DNA of 64,000 nucleotides. It comes from Symsagittifera roscoffensis. Its lineage: Eukaryota > Xenacoelomorpha > Acoela > Convolutidae. This document shows, piece after piece, positions 20,301 through 31,996 of the stretch. Made by a program: the position numbers and the translations under genes. The stretch spans positions 1 through 64,000 of the forward strand of contig NW_026971689.1 in NCBI RefSeq assembly GCF_963678635.1. The letters are read 5' to 3'. A model generated the notes under the pieces. It did no database searches. It had not been told where the DNA came from and worked only from the letters and a program-made list of their open reading frames with translations. Position 1 is the stretch's first letter; every line of letters starts with the position of its first letter.

Positions 20301-22400
20301 GATGTTGTTTGTTTCTTTCAGAATCAAACATTTTTGAAAATTCTTGTGTGAATCTTTTCCAATCTGATTTTGTTTCTATGGGTAGTACTGAAAACCATTT
20401 TTGGGCTGCGCCATCTAGTGTTGTTTTGTCTTAACCCTGTGCGTCTATGTATCCAATTTTGAATAATTGGTGTTTTAATTAGTGGTGGTGTTTTCAAAAT
20501 TAAATTTGTTGTTACTGCATTTAAATAACCTTCTACAGAATAATCAGGGTATGTTCCTGTGAATATCCTTAATGGTTTATTCGATGTTATTGGCAATCCA
20601 CCCATGAGGTATGGATTCATAGTCATCTGTAGTGATTCTGCGGCATTTGACATTTGTGAGATGTTTGAAAGTTGATTTTTTGTTATTTCATGTTGCTGAA
20701 TATAATATGGAAGCGGTATTTCAATTTGCATTTGAGTCGGTTGGTAAGAATGCATTGACATTGGGTTTTGTGGTTGTATAAGTTGAAAAAATTGTGCGTT
20801 AAATGGGTTTTGTATATGCATTGGTTGTTGATTCTGCATATCCGTTGGATTTTGTGGGTAAATTTTCATATTTTGGGATGGTTGAGATTGTCGCGGTCTC
20901 TGTGTGCAATATTCTTTATTATATGATGCAAAAATATCTGGTTGATAGTAATCATCATCATCAGATGATAAGTAATTTGTTTCACAAGGTGTTTGTTTTT
21001 TATTCTTATTTTGTTGAAAAAATGGGTAATTTTCACTATAATCCTGTGGAGAGTGTGGATTATCTGAAAAATTTACTTAATTAGTCGATGTATTTGAAAG
21101 ATTCCAATAATCAGAACATTATCTTGGTTTAAATTTTGTCTACTTTTTCGTTTCGGGGGGTGTTGATTTGTATTTGATTGATGTACATAATTATAATTGT
21201 AATCTGCAAAAGTGTTTCTTGTGAACGTTTTCCGTGTTTTTGACGGTTTTGTCATTCGTCTATATGTCTGATAGTCCATATGGTAATATTTTTGAGCAAC
21301 CGAAGGTTTAATGGTCGATTGTAAGGTTTTTTGTGTTAGTGATGTGTTTATATTTTTTGGTGTTTTGAGATTTTGCCGTATTGGTGAAAAACTTTGTTGT
21401 GTAGTTGTTACTGTTATTTGGACGATTTCTTCATTTAAAGGGTGTGATGGCGTTTGAATGTCTTGCTGTGTAAGATTTCTAGTTCCATTGAAATTTTTAT
21501 TATGTAAAACTGTTGAATTTAAGATGTTATTTCGTGTATCAGATAAAAAATGTATTATAATTCAATGGTGCTGCGTCAATTGTTAATGGTATTACTTTTA
21601 CATAATCTTTCTAAAAAGATATTGTACTTATTGCTTGAATTGAGATATCCGCTGGAATAATTATAAATGGAGGATGAGACCTTTCAGGGTCCCAAACATA
21701 ACCTGATTGTTCTGCAATGACAGTGTCGTCATTGATTCTTTGGGTTCTAAAAATTTTTCTTGCTTGTGCAATTAAATCTAAATTGTAGGTAAAATAATCT
21801 ATTATAAACCATGCTAAAATTTTTTGTAAATCATGTTTGGTGTTTTGTGAGACATCATTATTGGTGAAAATTTCACGGATTATATTTAAAAATGTTGAAA
21901 ATGCGCTGATTTGTTTTCTTACCTTTTATGTTTGAATAATTGGGTTGAGGTGTAGTTTGAGCTTCTGTTTTTTCTAATACAGATATATAACTATATATTA
22001 TTGCAAAGACTTCGTTGGTGAATATGGAGTTTCCTATCTGTGAATTTTGATATTTTATGTCTTTCATATATTCTGTGAATATTTTTGAAAATTCTAAATC
22101 AATATCGTCTGTTTGGATTATAAATTTACCATGAATTGTTCTTGGTGTACATATTTCTTTGTTGTAGATTCCGTATTGTTGTGTTAGTTTACATATGTCT
22201 TTCAAATAATGTTCTATAATTTGTCTTTTGATTTTTATATCTGGGAATTCTGCTTTACATGGACTGTTTCCTGGTTCAAACTAATTTACGAGTTAGTTTT
22301 TACAAAATCAAGTTTGTCCTTTATCATTGAGTGAATCTATAAGAAAGGGAAAAACTGCTTCTTCATGCGGACTTTCGTCACTTTGAGTGTGGCTCATTTT
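17327..22400 (-). pseudogene. Broken gag-pol of element B
   Basis: Fragments collinear with element A Gag-Pol are: Gag N-terminus (22205-21873), Gln-rich region (21279-21073), capsid domain (20869-20077), zinc knuckle segment (20033-19686), Arg/Asn-rich tract (19526-19221), post-knuckle region (18978-18748), protease-to-RT linker (18486-18223 and 18063-17644), and RT up to motif A at 17327. The protease motif region near 18660-18670 is present but out of frame and carries a stop (the 'ctgagtcaattaaaaaatc' stretch). Nothing could be made as a full protein. Confidence 0.85.
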
Positions 22401-22845
22401 TTTTTGTTTGATGACTGATAATATATAATAATCAATATGTCTATTTGGTTGATTCCAATTATATAGGTGTACTGGTTTGTGTTTATGTTGCTTTTTTATT
22501 CTTCTTTTTCCTCTTTTTGATGAGTTTGAAGTTGTTTCTGAATCGGAAAAATATAACTGATCATGGATGGGGAAATTTTTATTTATTGTTTCTTTTAACT
22601 TGTATAGTTCGTCTAAACTACTGGCTTCTGACTCGGAAAATGCATTTTCAATTTTTGGAAACCTTTTTAGTGTTATTTGTCTTGGTTTGCTTTTCATAAT
22701 TTTTCTTTTCATTGTTTGTCCTTTTTGTTCGAATGTATCCAACTGTTTGTGTATGTGGGGTTATTACAAGATCGTGTTTTTGGTTGTCTACTTCACAATT
22801 GTGTAAAACGATTTTTTGTTTATTTCCTAAACTTTTGAATGACAT
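22308..22845 (-). pseudogene. ORF1 of element B, frameshifted and fused to the Gag start
   Basis: The first 65 residues (from 22845) and the following 144-residue frame (from 22742) together match element A ORF1, with a frameshift near 22710. The second frame continues past the expected ORF1 end through an A9 run into the Gag N-terminus (MSHTQSDES), ending at 22308. In element A the equivalent run is A5 and Gag is in another frame. Confidence 0.7.
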
Positions 22846-22849
22846 AAGG

Positions 22850-24499
22850 TTTAGGATGAGGGATGCAAGAAGTTATTAGTGATTTTGTATTTTCCTAGAC
22901 TGTTAGTCCTTCAAAATTTTTGGTTAGCTTAACTTGGGTCTTTTTGTTCAGGGTTGGAGGGAAAAGTATATCGATTCCGGAGAATGGTTTTTTTTTCGTG
23001 GCTAGTCTAAGTTAAGGTGCTAACTTACTTAATCTTACTTAGGGGTAGTGATTGTGTTCAATGGTTGGAGAATAGTAAATCGATCCACAAGGTTCAGGTA
23101 TAATTAGAACGCAAGTAGTTCGTTAGATACTATTTTAAACTTACTAAGTCTAAGATCTATCCTGGGTCTGGTAAGAGGAGGGTTTAACTGAAGGATGAAT
23201 AACCGAAGTTCTTCACTGTTTAGCCTAATTTGAATGGTTAGTGTTATTAAAAATTTACATTAGTCCTGGGTCTTTTGAAAAGGTTGGATAGTGAATCGAC
23301 GTTTGAGGTCGTTAGACACTTGATAAGTGGGTGGGGAGAGCAAAATTGTTCTTTTTTTGATCAAAGGATCAGCCTTGATGATCAGAATTTAAAATTGATA
23401 AAATGGAAAATTTATTTAGATCCAAGGAAAGCCTTGATGATCTGGTTTAAGATTAAATAAAAATAAGTTTAAAATGGTTTAAAAATTTTGATAAAAAACT
23501 TGTAGTTTTTAATGACGTTAGTTGGCTTACGATTGCTGTTATGTTTAGGTGATGAAGCTGGAACAACAGGATGATTTTTATTTACTAACAATTTATTGTC
23601 ATGCTACTAATTTTTATTTTTGTTTCCAATAAATGTTTTTCAAATATGTTTTATAAAATACTGCAGAAGTTGAGAGAACCATTTGAGATCTTTTTATCAA
23701 TCGTTATTGTACAATAGTAATTTTGTTTGGCGCCTGAAATTATCATTGAAGGTTTGCTTCAAGGGTTTTATGTTTGCAACTGAAAATCTAAATTCCTTGC
23801 TAATAAGATTCTAAATATATAAGATTGTGTTGGCTTTTGCAGTACAACCATGAAATTAAATGGTAAGTTTCTACGTAGTCGTATGTCGCCTGTTGTCCGA
23901 TATCTTTTTCCAATGCCGGGTAATTCTCGTATTGTGCGGAATAGCGGCTCTGATCTATTGAGTCGTAGAGACATTTCAATTAAATTTTTGTCGTGTAACA
24001 TTTTGAAAATCTTTTGTCTATTTTCTAAGCAATTTTTGGTTAATTCTAAGCTATTAAGGTCTTATTTGAGACTTATGGTCGCACCAGATGAGTTAGGTCC
24101 TATGGGTTAACTCATAGAGTAATTTCAGATAGGGTACACCGTCTGCTCGTCACGCTATCTTGTTTTTGGCCGGATAGATTCGTGCAACTTCTTAGTCTAA
24201 TACCAATCCTAATCTTACTCTTATATCTACTAGTATCAGGGTGTTTAACTAGTCTCTGTTAGGCTCAATGTATCTAGAGTATACTTGCTTATTGCGACTG
24301 CTGAGGTTCTCTTGGAGAGGTAACTAATTTCTAATTTAAATTCAAATCTCTCTGGTGCTGAAATTACAAGTAATTTCAGCACTTACAAATAAGTGGGTTG
24401 TTAGTTGGATGGATTATGATTGGTTGATATTAAATATTTTACAGTGTTTCTAATTTGTCCAATAATAAAATGTAGTTTAGTTCAGGTTCCATAGGGACA
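22850..24499 (-). repeat. Element B 5' LTR plus leader
   Basis: The LTR starts with TGTCCCTATGG at 24499 (reverse strand) and matches element A's 3' LTR over its first ~430 bp. It contains the perfect 28-bp palindrome at 24355-24382. The LTR end is not resolved because no second complete copy is in the window. A phrase of the form 'gggtct...ttcagggttggag...atcgatt' recurs three times toward ORF1 (about 22938-22980, 23050-23085, 23266-23300). A 77-codon ORF (24001-23768) lies in the middle and is also open in the duplicated copy (29277-29044), with about nine amino-acid differences; its reality is doubtful. Confidence 0.6.
24355..24382. repeat. Perfect 28-bp palindrome in the element B LTR
   Basis: GTGCTGAAATTAC and GTAATTTCAGCAC flank a 2-nt centre with no mismatch. 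The same 28 bp occur at 29631-29658. Confidence 0.85.
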
Positions 24500-25855
24500 C
24501 TTATTACATGATATAAGAGTGGACTCGGATACACTTAAGCCTCAAACGGTTTTTCACGAATGAAAAAAAAACATTTCGTTTTTTTTATATCAAAAAGTTG
24601 AGGTGTTGAGTTTTGTTTCTTTTTAGTCGAGCTATACCGATCTGAAAAAAGCAAAATGGGCCCCAAGCCTAGTTTAGACCAAGTATATGAGAGTGATTTC
24701 AAATGATTTCAAACCTCCCAATATCTTTTGACTGTGTTACTGAGATAACATATCAACAGTCCCTTTCAGGTGTGTTTATGTTTGTGTGTGTGTGTGTTTT
24801 GCCCCGAACGATTATTGTTTTGTTTCTAAAACAATTTTCACTTGGTTTCTGGGCTAATACTGACTACTTTTTTTGATTATAAACACCAGTTGAACGTTTC
24901 AAAAGTTATCGAACAACATGTTTGTTCGCGAGTATGTATTTTTTGACCCAATAAACTGATTTACGACTATGAGTTTTTCGAGATTTGAATTTAAGCAGTA
25001 GATGTTGGAGTTTAAATTGGAGGTGGGGTTGGGTGCCTGCGGACCTTTATGTATTAAGATAGAGAATAGAGCATCCGGTCCGCAAGCTAAGCATCAATAT
25101 TGGGTATAGAGTCTTCAATGTATTAAGATAGGGAATACCGATGGTAAGGTTTTATGGTTTGTGTGATGGTAAGATAATGGTAAGAAAAACATTTTTTTTT
25201 GGTTATTGTGGGGAAATGTCTAGTTTTATTGCAAAAATGTGTGCGCGTGTTAACTAATTCGTGAAAACCAAAGGTTAATTACGAGTCGGTTGTGTAATGA
25301 AGGACACTTTTGATTAATTTTTTGATACATGGTTAGACAATTTTAGAAGTTTTTGAGTGAAAAGTTGGAATTTTTATGAAAAAAATTTCAAAAAAACTTC
25401 AAAACACGACAAGATTAGCTATTATTTGACCTAATTTATTAGACAACCTTACTTTCTATCTAAATGAAACGATAGTTTTTCTTTCTATCTAAATGAAAAA
25501 ATGCTGAAACCTACAGAGACTTCGAAAAAAAATCTAATTTTTTGAGGGAAAAGAATTGAATCACAAAAAAAGTATATCAATCACTGCTTTGTATAACAAG
25601 TTTACCGCAAATTTTTACATTTTAATATCATAAAACCAATGTAATACGACATCATGAATAAATTTACTAGACCAGATCAGTTCTTATAAGTTCAGTGGTT
25701 TTAATCTAATTTTTTGAGGGAAAAGAATTGAATCACAAAAAAAGTTTATCAATCACTGCATTGTATAACAAGTTTACCGCAAATTTTTACATTTTAATAT
25801 CATAAAACCAATGTAATACGACATCATGAATAAATTTACTAGACCAGATCAGTTC
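24500..25855. other. Spacer between element B LTR and polB 3' end (unit 1)
   Basis: About 1.36 kb of AT-rich DNA with no credible ORF. It holds a TG microsatellite (about 24783-24798), a poly-A/poly-T hairpin near 24564-24588, and the phrase 'tctttctatctaaatgaaa' twice (25452 and 25480). It is probably element M sequence downstream of polB. The same spacer recurs at 29776-30956. Confidence 0.55.
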
Positions 25856-25874
25856 TTATAATTTCAGTTGTTTT
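25531..25874. repeat. 172-bp direct tandem repeat
   Basis: Bases 25531-25702 and 25703-25874 are near-identical. The unit spans the spacer and the last codons of polB. The second tandem unit carries only one copy (about 30808-30980), so this doubling happened after, or was lost from one copy after, the 5.2 kb duplication. Confidence 0.85.
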
Positions 25875-26140
25875 GTATGAATTCCATCATCCTGTACTTG
25901 TCTTCTTGGATAAAAATAGTTTAGTCCCTTCTTTGTCTGTTCGTTTATTTCCACCGTATGATTTATAGTTCTCAACCCTCTATTTGTATATGTTAAGTTG
26001 ATTGCTTCATCGAGCACTCTCCTGTACTTTGACATGGGCCCGTCTCTAGAATCCTCGATAACTCCCTTGCTTAATCCTTTACTACTAAATTTGAACTTAT
26101 CAGACTTGTTGTCATAGCAGCAATATGTCTTGCTACACAG
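25856..26140 (-). pseudogene. polB C-terminal fragment, unit 1
   Basis: About 90 C-terminal codons of a protein-primed DNA polymerase B, nearly identical to the 3' end of the copy at 30957-31355. Landmarks are LCSKTYCCYD, KFKFSSKGL, MSKYRRVLDE and the end YFYPRRQVQDDGIHT. The fragment stops at 26140, where Gag of unit 2 begins. It lacks every catalytic motif. Confidence 0.8.
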
Positions 26141-26157
26141 AGACATGCCACACAGAG

Positions 26158-29100
26158 ATGTGTGCAAAATTCTTTAGTATATGGTGCAAAAATATCTGGT
26201 TGATAGTAATCATCATCATCAGATGATAAGTAATTTGTTTTATAAGGTTTCTATTTTTGTTTTTTATTCTTATTTTGTTGAAAAAATGGGTAATTTTCAC
26301 TATAATCCTGTGGAGAGTGTGGATTATCTGAAAAATTTACTTAATTGGTCGATGTATTTGAAAGATTCCAATAATCAGAACATTATCTTGGTTTAAATTT
26401 TGTCTATTTTTCGTTTGGGGGGGTTGATTTGTATTTGATTGATGTACATAATTATAATTGTAATCTGCAAAAGTGTTTCTTGTGAACGTTTTCCGTGTTT
26501 TTGACGGTTTTGTCATTGGTCTATATGTCTGATAGTCCATATGGGAATATTTTGGAGCAACCGAAGGTTTAATGGTCGATTGTAAGGTTTTTTGTGTTAG
26601 TGATGTATTTGTATTTTTTGGTGTTTTGAGATTTTGCCGTATTGGTGAAATATTTTGTTGTGTAGTTGTTACTGTTATTTGGACGATTTCTCCATTTGAA
26701 GGGTGTGATGGCGTTTGAATGTTTTGCTGTGTAAGATTTCTAGTTCCATTGAAATTTTCATTATGTAAGACTGTTGAATTTAAGATGTTATTTCGTGTAT
26801 CAGGTAAAAAATGTATTATAAATCAATGGTGCTGCGTCAATCGTTAATGGTATTACTTTTACATAATCTTTCTGAAAAGATATTGTACTTATTGCTTGAA
26901 TTGAGATATCCGCTGGAATATTCATAAACGGAGGATGAGACCTTTCAGGGTCCCAAACGTAATCTGATTGTTCTGCAATGACAGTGTCGTCATTGAGTCT
27001 TTGGGTTCTAAAAGTTTTTCTTGCTTGTGCAATTAAATCTAAATTGTAGGTAAAATAATCTATTATAAACCATGCTAAGTTTTTTGTAAATCATGTTTGG
27101 TGTTTTGTGAGACATCATTATTGGTGAAATTTTCACGGATTATATTTGAAAATGTTGAAAATGCGCTGATTTGGTTTCTTACCTTTTATGTTTAGATGTT
27201 TGGGTTGAGATGTACTTTGAGCTTCTGTTTTTTCTAATACAGATATAATACTATATATTATTGCAAAGACTTCGTTGGTGAATATGGAGTTTCCAATCTG
27301 TGAATTTTGATATTTTATGTCTTTCATATATTCTGAATTCTAAATCATATGTCTTTCATATATTTTGAAAATTCTAAATCAATATCGTCTGTTTGGATTA
27401 TAAATTTACCATGAAGTGTTCTTGGTGTACATATTTCTTTGTTGTAGATTCCGTATTGTTGTGTTAGTTTACATATGTCTTTCAATAATGTTCTATAATT
27501 TGTCTTTTGATTTTTATATCTGTGAATTCTGCTTTACATGGACTGTTTCCTGGTTCAAACTAATTTACGAGTAAGTTTTTACAAAATCAAGTTTGTCCTT
27601 TATCATTGAGTGAATCTATAAGAAAGGGAAAAACTGCTTATTCGTGCGGACTTTCGACACTTTGAGTGTGGCTCATTTTTTTTGTTTGATGACTGATAAT
27701 ATATAACTATCAATATGTCTATTTGGTTGTTTCCAATTTATAGGTGTACTGGTTTGTGTTTATATTGCTTTTTTATTCTTCTTTTTTCTCTTTTTGATGA
27801 GTTTGAAGTTGTTTCTGAATCGGAAAAATATAACTGATCATGGATGGGGAAATTTTTATTTATTGATTCTTTTAACTTGTATAGTTCGTCTAAACTACTG
27901 GCTTCTGACTCGAAAAATGCATTTCTAATTTTTGGAAACCTTTTTAGTGTTATTTGTCTTGGTTTGCTTTTCATAATTTTTCTTTTCATTATTTGTCGTT
28001 TTGTTCGAATGTATCCAACTGTTTGTGTATGTGGGGTTATTACAAGATCGTGTTTTTGGTTGTCTATTTCACAATTGTGTAAAAAGATTTTTTGTTTATT
28101 TCCTAAACTTTTGAATGACATAAGGTTTAGGATGAGGGATGCAAGAAGTTATTAGTGATTTTTTATTTTCCTAGACTGTTAGTCCTTCAAATTTTTTGGT
28201 TAGCTTAACTTGGGTCTTTTTGTTCAGGGTTGGAGGGAAAAGTATATCGATTCCGGAGAATGATTTTTCTTTTCGTGGCTAGTCTAAGTTAAGGTGCTAA
28301 CTTACTTAATCTTACTTAGGGGTAGTGATTGTGTTCAATGGTTGGAGAATAGTAAATCGATCCACAAGGTTCAGGTATAATTAGAACGCAAGTAGTTCGT
28401 TAGATACTATTTTAAACTTACGAAGTCTAAGATCTATCCTGGTTCTGGTAAGAGGAGGGTTTAACTGAAGGATGAATAACCTTAGTTCTTCACTGTTTAG
28501 CCTAATTTGAATGGTTAGTGTTATTAAAAATTTCTATTAGTCCTGGGTCTTTTGAAAAGGTTGGATAGTGAATCGACGTTTGAGGTCGTTAGACACTTGA
28601 TAAGTGGGTGGGGAGAGCAAAATTGTTCTTTTTTTGATCAAAGGATAAGCCTTGATGATCAGAATTTAAAATTGATAAAATAGAAAATTTATTTAGATCC
28701 AAGGAAAGCCTTGATGATCTGGTTTAAGATTAAATAAAAATAAGTTTAAAATTGTTTAAAAATTTTGATAAAAAACTTGTAGTTTTTAATGACGTTAGTT
28801 GGCTTACGAGTGCTGTTATGTTTAGGTGATGAAGCTGGAACAACAGGATGATTTTATTTACTAACAATTTATTGTCATGCTACTAATTTTTATTCTTGTT
28901 TTCAATAAATATTTTTCAAATATGTTTTATAAAATACTGCAGAAGTTGAGAGAACCATTTGAGATCTTTTTATCAATCGTTATTGTACAATAGTAATTTT
29001 GTTTGGCGCCTGAAATTATCATTGAAGGTTTGCTTCAAGGGTTTTATGTTTGCAAATGAAAACCTAAATTCATTGCTAAAAAGATTCTAAATATATAAGA

Positions 29101-29775
29101 TTGTGTTGGCTTTTGCCGTACAACAATGAAATTAAATGGTAAGTTTCTACGTAGTCGTATGTCGTCTCTTGTCCGATATCTTTTTCCAATGCCGGGTAAT
29201 TCTGGTATTGTGCGGAATAGCGGCTCTGATCTATTGAGTCGTAAAGACATTTCAATTAAATTTTTGTCGTGTAACATTTTGAAAATCTTTTGTCTATTTT
29301 CTAAGCAATTTTTGGTTAATTCTAAGCTATTAAGGTCTTATTTGAGACTTATGGTCGCACCAGATGAGTTAGGTCCTATGGGTTAACTCATTGAGTAATT
29401 TCAGATAGGGTACACCGTCTGCTCGTCACGCTATCTTGTTTTTGGCCGGATAGATTCGTGCAACTTCTTAGTCTAATGCCAATCCTAATCTTACTCTTTT
29501 ATCTACTAGTATCAGGGTGTTTAACTAGTCTCTGCTGGGCTCAATATAACTAGAGTATACTTGCTTATTGCGACTGCTGAGGTTCTCTTGGAGAGGTAAC
29601 TAATTTCTAATTTAAATTCAAATCTCTCTGGTGCTGAAATTACAAGTAATTTCAGCACTTACAAATAAGTGGGTTGTTAGTTGGATGGATTATGATTGGT
29701 TGATATTAAATATTTTACAGTGTTTCTAGTTTGTCCAATAACAAAATGTAGTTTAGATCAGGTTCCATAGGGACA
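26158..29775 (-). mobile_element. Element B' : duplicated 5' part of element B
   Basis: This is the second tandem copy of the B LTR, leader, ORF1 and Gag N-terminal region, cut in Gag at 26158. The LTR starts at 29775, and the palindrome is at 29631-29658. Gag fragments (for example 27327-27133 and 26540-26337) are frameshifted. It adds no new coding content. Confidence 0.85.
27738..28121 (-). pseudogene. ORF1 copy in element B', C-terminally truncated
   Basis: A 127-residue frame from an ATG at 28121 matches element A ORF1 through KHKPVHL, then stops because of an indel. It is the longer unbroken ORF1 of the two - strand copies. The homopolymer before the Gag ATG is A8 here, against A9 in element B and A5 in element A. 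Confidence 0.7.
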
Positions 29776-30956
29776 CTTATTACATGATATAAGAGTGGAC
29801 TCGGATACACTTAAGCCTCAAACGGTTTTTCACGAATGAAAAAAAAACATTTTGTTTTTTTTTATATCAAAAAGTTGAGGCGTTGAGTTTAGTTTCTGTT
29901 TAGTCGAGCTATACGGATCTGAAAAAAGCAAAATGGGCCCCAAGCCTAGTTTAGACCAAGGATATGAAAGTGATTTCAAATGATTTCAAACCTCCCAATA
30001 TCTTTTGACTGTGTTACTGAGATAACCATATCAACGGTCCAATTCAGGTGTGTTTATGTGTGTGTGTGTTTTGCCCCGAACGATTATTGTTTTGTTTTTA
30101 AAACAATTTTCACTTGGTTTCTGGGCTAATACTGACTACTTTTTTTGATTTTAAACACCAGTTGAATGTTTCAAAAGTTATCGAACAACATGTTTGTTCG
30201 TGAGTATGTAATTTTTGACCCAATAAACTGATTTAACGATTATAAGTTTTTCGAGATTTGAATTTAAGAAGTAGATGTTGGAGTTTAAATGGGAGGGGGG
30301 GTTGGGTGCCTGCGGACCTTTATGTATTAAGATAGAGAATAGAGCATCCGGTCCGCAAGCTAAGCATCAATATTGGGTATAGAGTCTTCAATGTATTAAG
30401 ATAGATAATACCAATGGTAAGGTTTTATGGTTTGTCTGATGGTAAGATAATGGTAAGAAAAACCTTTTTTTTTGGTTATTGTGGGGAAATGTCTAGTATT
30501 ATTGCAAAAATGTGTGCGCGTGTTAACTAATTCGTGAATACCGAAGGTTAATTACGAGTCGGTTGTGTAATGAAGGACACTTTTGATTAATTTTTTGATA
30601 CATGGTAAGACAATTTTAGAAGTTTTTGAGTGAAAAGTTTGAATTTTTATGAAAAAAATTTCAAAAAAACTCCAAAACACGACAAGATTAGCTATTATTT
30701 GACCTAATTTATTAGATAACCTTACTTTCTATCTAAATGAAACGATAATTTTTCTTTCTATCTAAATGAAAAATTGCTGAAACCTACAAAGACTTCGAAA
30801 AAAAATCAAATTTTTTGAGGGAAAAACATTGAATCACAAAAAAAGTATATCAATCACTGCATTGTATAACAAGTTTACCGCAAATTTTTACATTTTAATA
30901 TCATATAACCAATGTAATACGACATCAAGAATAAATTTACTAGACCAGATCAGTTC
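29776..30956. other. Spacer between element B' LTR and polB 3' end (unit 2)
   Basis: Collinear copy of the 24500-25855 spacer, with the same landmarks: the TG run near 30056-30069, the poly-A/T hairpin and the doubled 'tctttctatctaaatgaaa'. Only one copy of the 172-bp repeat is present. No gene is seen. Confidence 0.6.
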
Positions 30957-31993
30957 TTATAAGTTCAGTGGTTTTGTATGAATTCCATCATCTTGTACTT
31001 GTCTTCTTGGATAAAAATAGTTTAGTCCCTTCTTTGTCTGTTCGTTTAATTCCACCGTATGATTTATAGTTCTCAATGCTCTATGTGTAGATGTTAAGTT
31101 GATTGCTTCATCGAGCACTCTCCTGTACTTTGACATGGGCCCGTCTCCAGAATCCTCGAGAACTCGCTTGCTTAATCCTTTACTACTAAATTTGAACTTA
31201 TCCGACTTGTTGTCATAGCAGCAATATGTCTTGCTACACAAACATAGCTTTTCTGTACATCTAAATTCTTCTTTAAAACGTCGCGGCTCCCGCTTATCAT
31301 ACTTTTTATGCGTACTGCAACACGTTCGAGGGAATAAATTCGTTTTTGCATCCACCTTGAAAGAGTCTCTGCAGTAATTTTTCCCTCATTTTTTCCCAAG
31401 CAGCTCTCTTATCTGGTTCGATACAGTCGTATAAATTTTCTCCAGCAGGAGCTAAGAAAAGCGAGACTGTGTTCATCTCTAACTCTTCAAATTTGTTTAC
31501 ATCACATAATTCGTCGAAGAAGTTATAGTAGAGTTCCAACATTCTCAGTTTCGCATACTGCATGTTATAGTAGAGTTCCAACATTCTCAGTTTCGCATAC
31601 TGCATTATGAAAAATCCAACGATGATGTGTTCACTATGTTCAATAGTTGATTTCAACAACTCCACCTCATACAAGTCTTTTTCAACTGTATTCAGTTTTT
31701 TATTAATGAGAATATTGAATAAAACGGTAAATTTTGGTGCACTGCAATCCAAGTTCCATATAATAGTTGAACAGAGGAGTCATAACTGTTCCATTTTCTA
31801 GCTATAAACTAGCTATCAGCATTTTCTGAGGATGCTTTAACATTTCGTTCTCGATTGCATAGTTTTTCATGCAGTCTCCAATATCGTTTCTTCCAACCTC
31901 AGTGTTCTTGGAAATTGAAGGAAAATTGACAAGTTTAGATTTTAGCTCATCTGGAACCACTAAGTCGCACTGAACGTAACCAAAAAGAGATCC
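30957..31993 (-). pseudogene. polB: Protein-primed DNA polymerase B, C-terminal half, element M
   Basis: On the - strand the sequence continues the polB reading that ends at 51134 on the far side of G1. It starts at DGSLFGYVQCD (31993) and ends at a stop at 30957. Landmarks are VGRNDIGD, LQCTKIYRF, YAKLRMLELYY and the C-terminal YFYPRRQVQDDGIHT. Damage: a stop after KMLIAS; an internal deletion between KIYRF and NTVEKDLYEVELL that removes the palm motif B region (NSxYG type); a 42-bp tandem duplication; several frameshifts; and loss of the catalytic aspartates of motif C, which reads EMNTVSL where DTDS is expected. The protein once replicated element M DNA. The family assignment, Maverick/Polinton- or adintovirus-type pPolB, rests on the conserved C-terminal block. 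Confidence 0.85.
31523..31606. repeat. 42-bp tandem duplication inside polB
   Basis: Two adjacent 42-bp copies (31523-31564, 31565-31606) encode the 14-residue block QYAKLRMLELYYN twice in frame. The copies differ at only about one base at the end, so the event is recent. Confidence 0.9.
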
Positions 31994-31996
31994 ATC

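Larger units (their letters stand above)
17327..24499 (-). mobile_element. Element B: decayed Ty3/Gypsy copy related to A, truncated in RT
   Basis: Reading on the - strand: LTR start at 24499, leader, ORF1 (22845-22308), Gag with capsid domain and zinc knuckle, Arg/Asn-rich tract, protease region and the start of RT. It ends at ~17327 just after RT motif A (TTDMNS). Many frameshifts and stops break the coding region. Protein fragments match element A closely (for example the knuckle WCNFCRRYGHSIAECRQ at 19.8 kb). RNase H, integrase and all later genes are absent. Confidence 0.9.
20899..31230. repeat. ~5.2 kb tandem segmental duplication
   Basis: Unit 1 (about 20899-26140) and unit 2 (about 26158-31230) are collinear copies: Gag interior, Gag N-terminus, ORF1, leader, LTR, spacer, polB 3' end. 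Divergence looks like a few percent by eye. At the centre the polB coding sequence of unit 1 runs directly into the Gag interior of unit 2 through a short patch 'acacagagacatgccacacagaga', which marks the duplication joint. Unit 1 is ~170 bp longer because of a local repeat at 25531-25874. Confidence 0.9.

Noticed and set aside
23850-24110. 86-residue + strand ORF in the B LTR/leader (and its copy at 29126-29386)
   Set aside because: It overlaps a - strand ORF of similar size, has no start context or homologue, and persists in both copies because the duplication is recent.
24783-24798. TG dinucleotide repeat as a functional element
   Set aside because: Ordinary short microsatellite that differs in length between the two tandem units.
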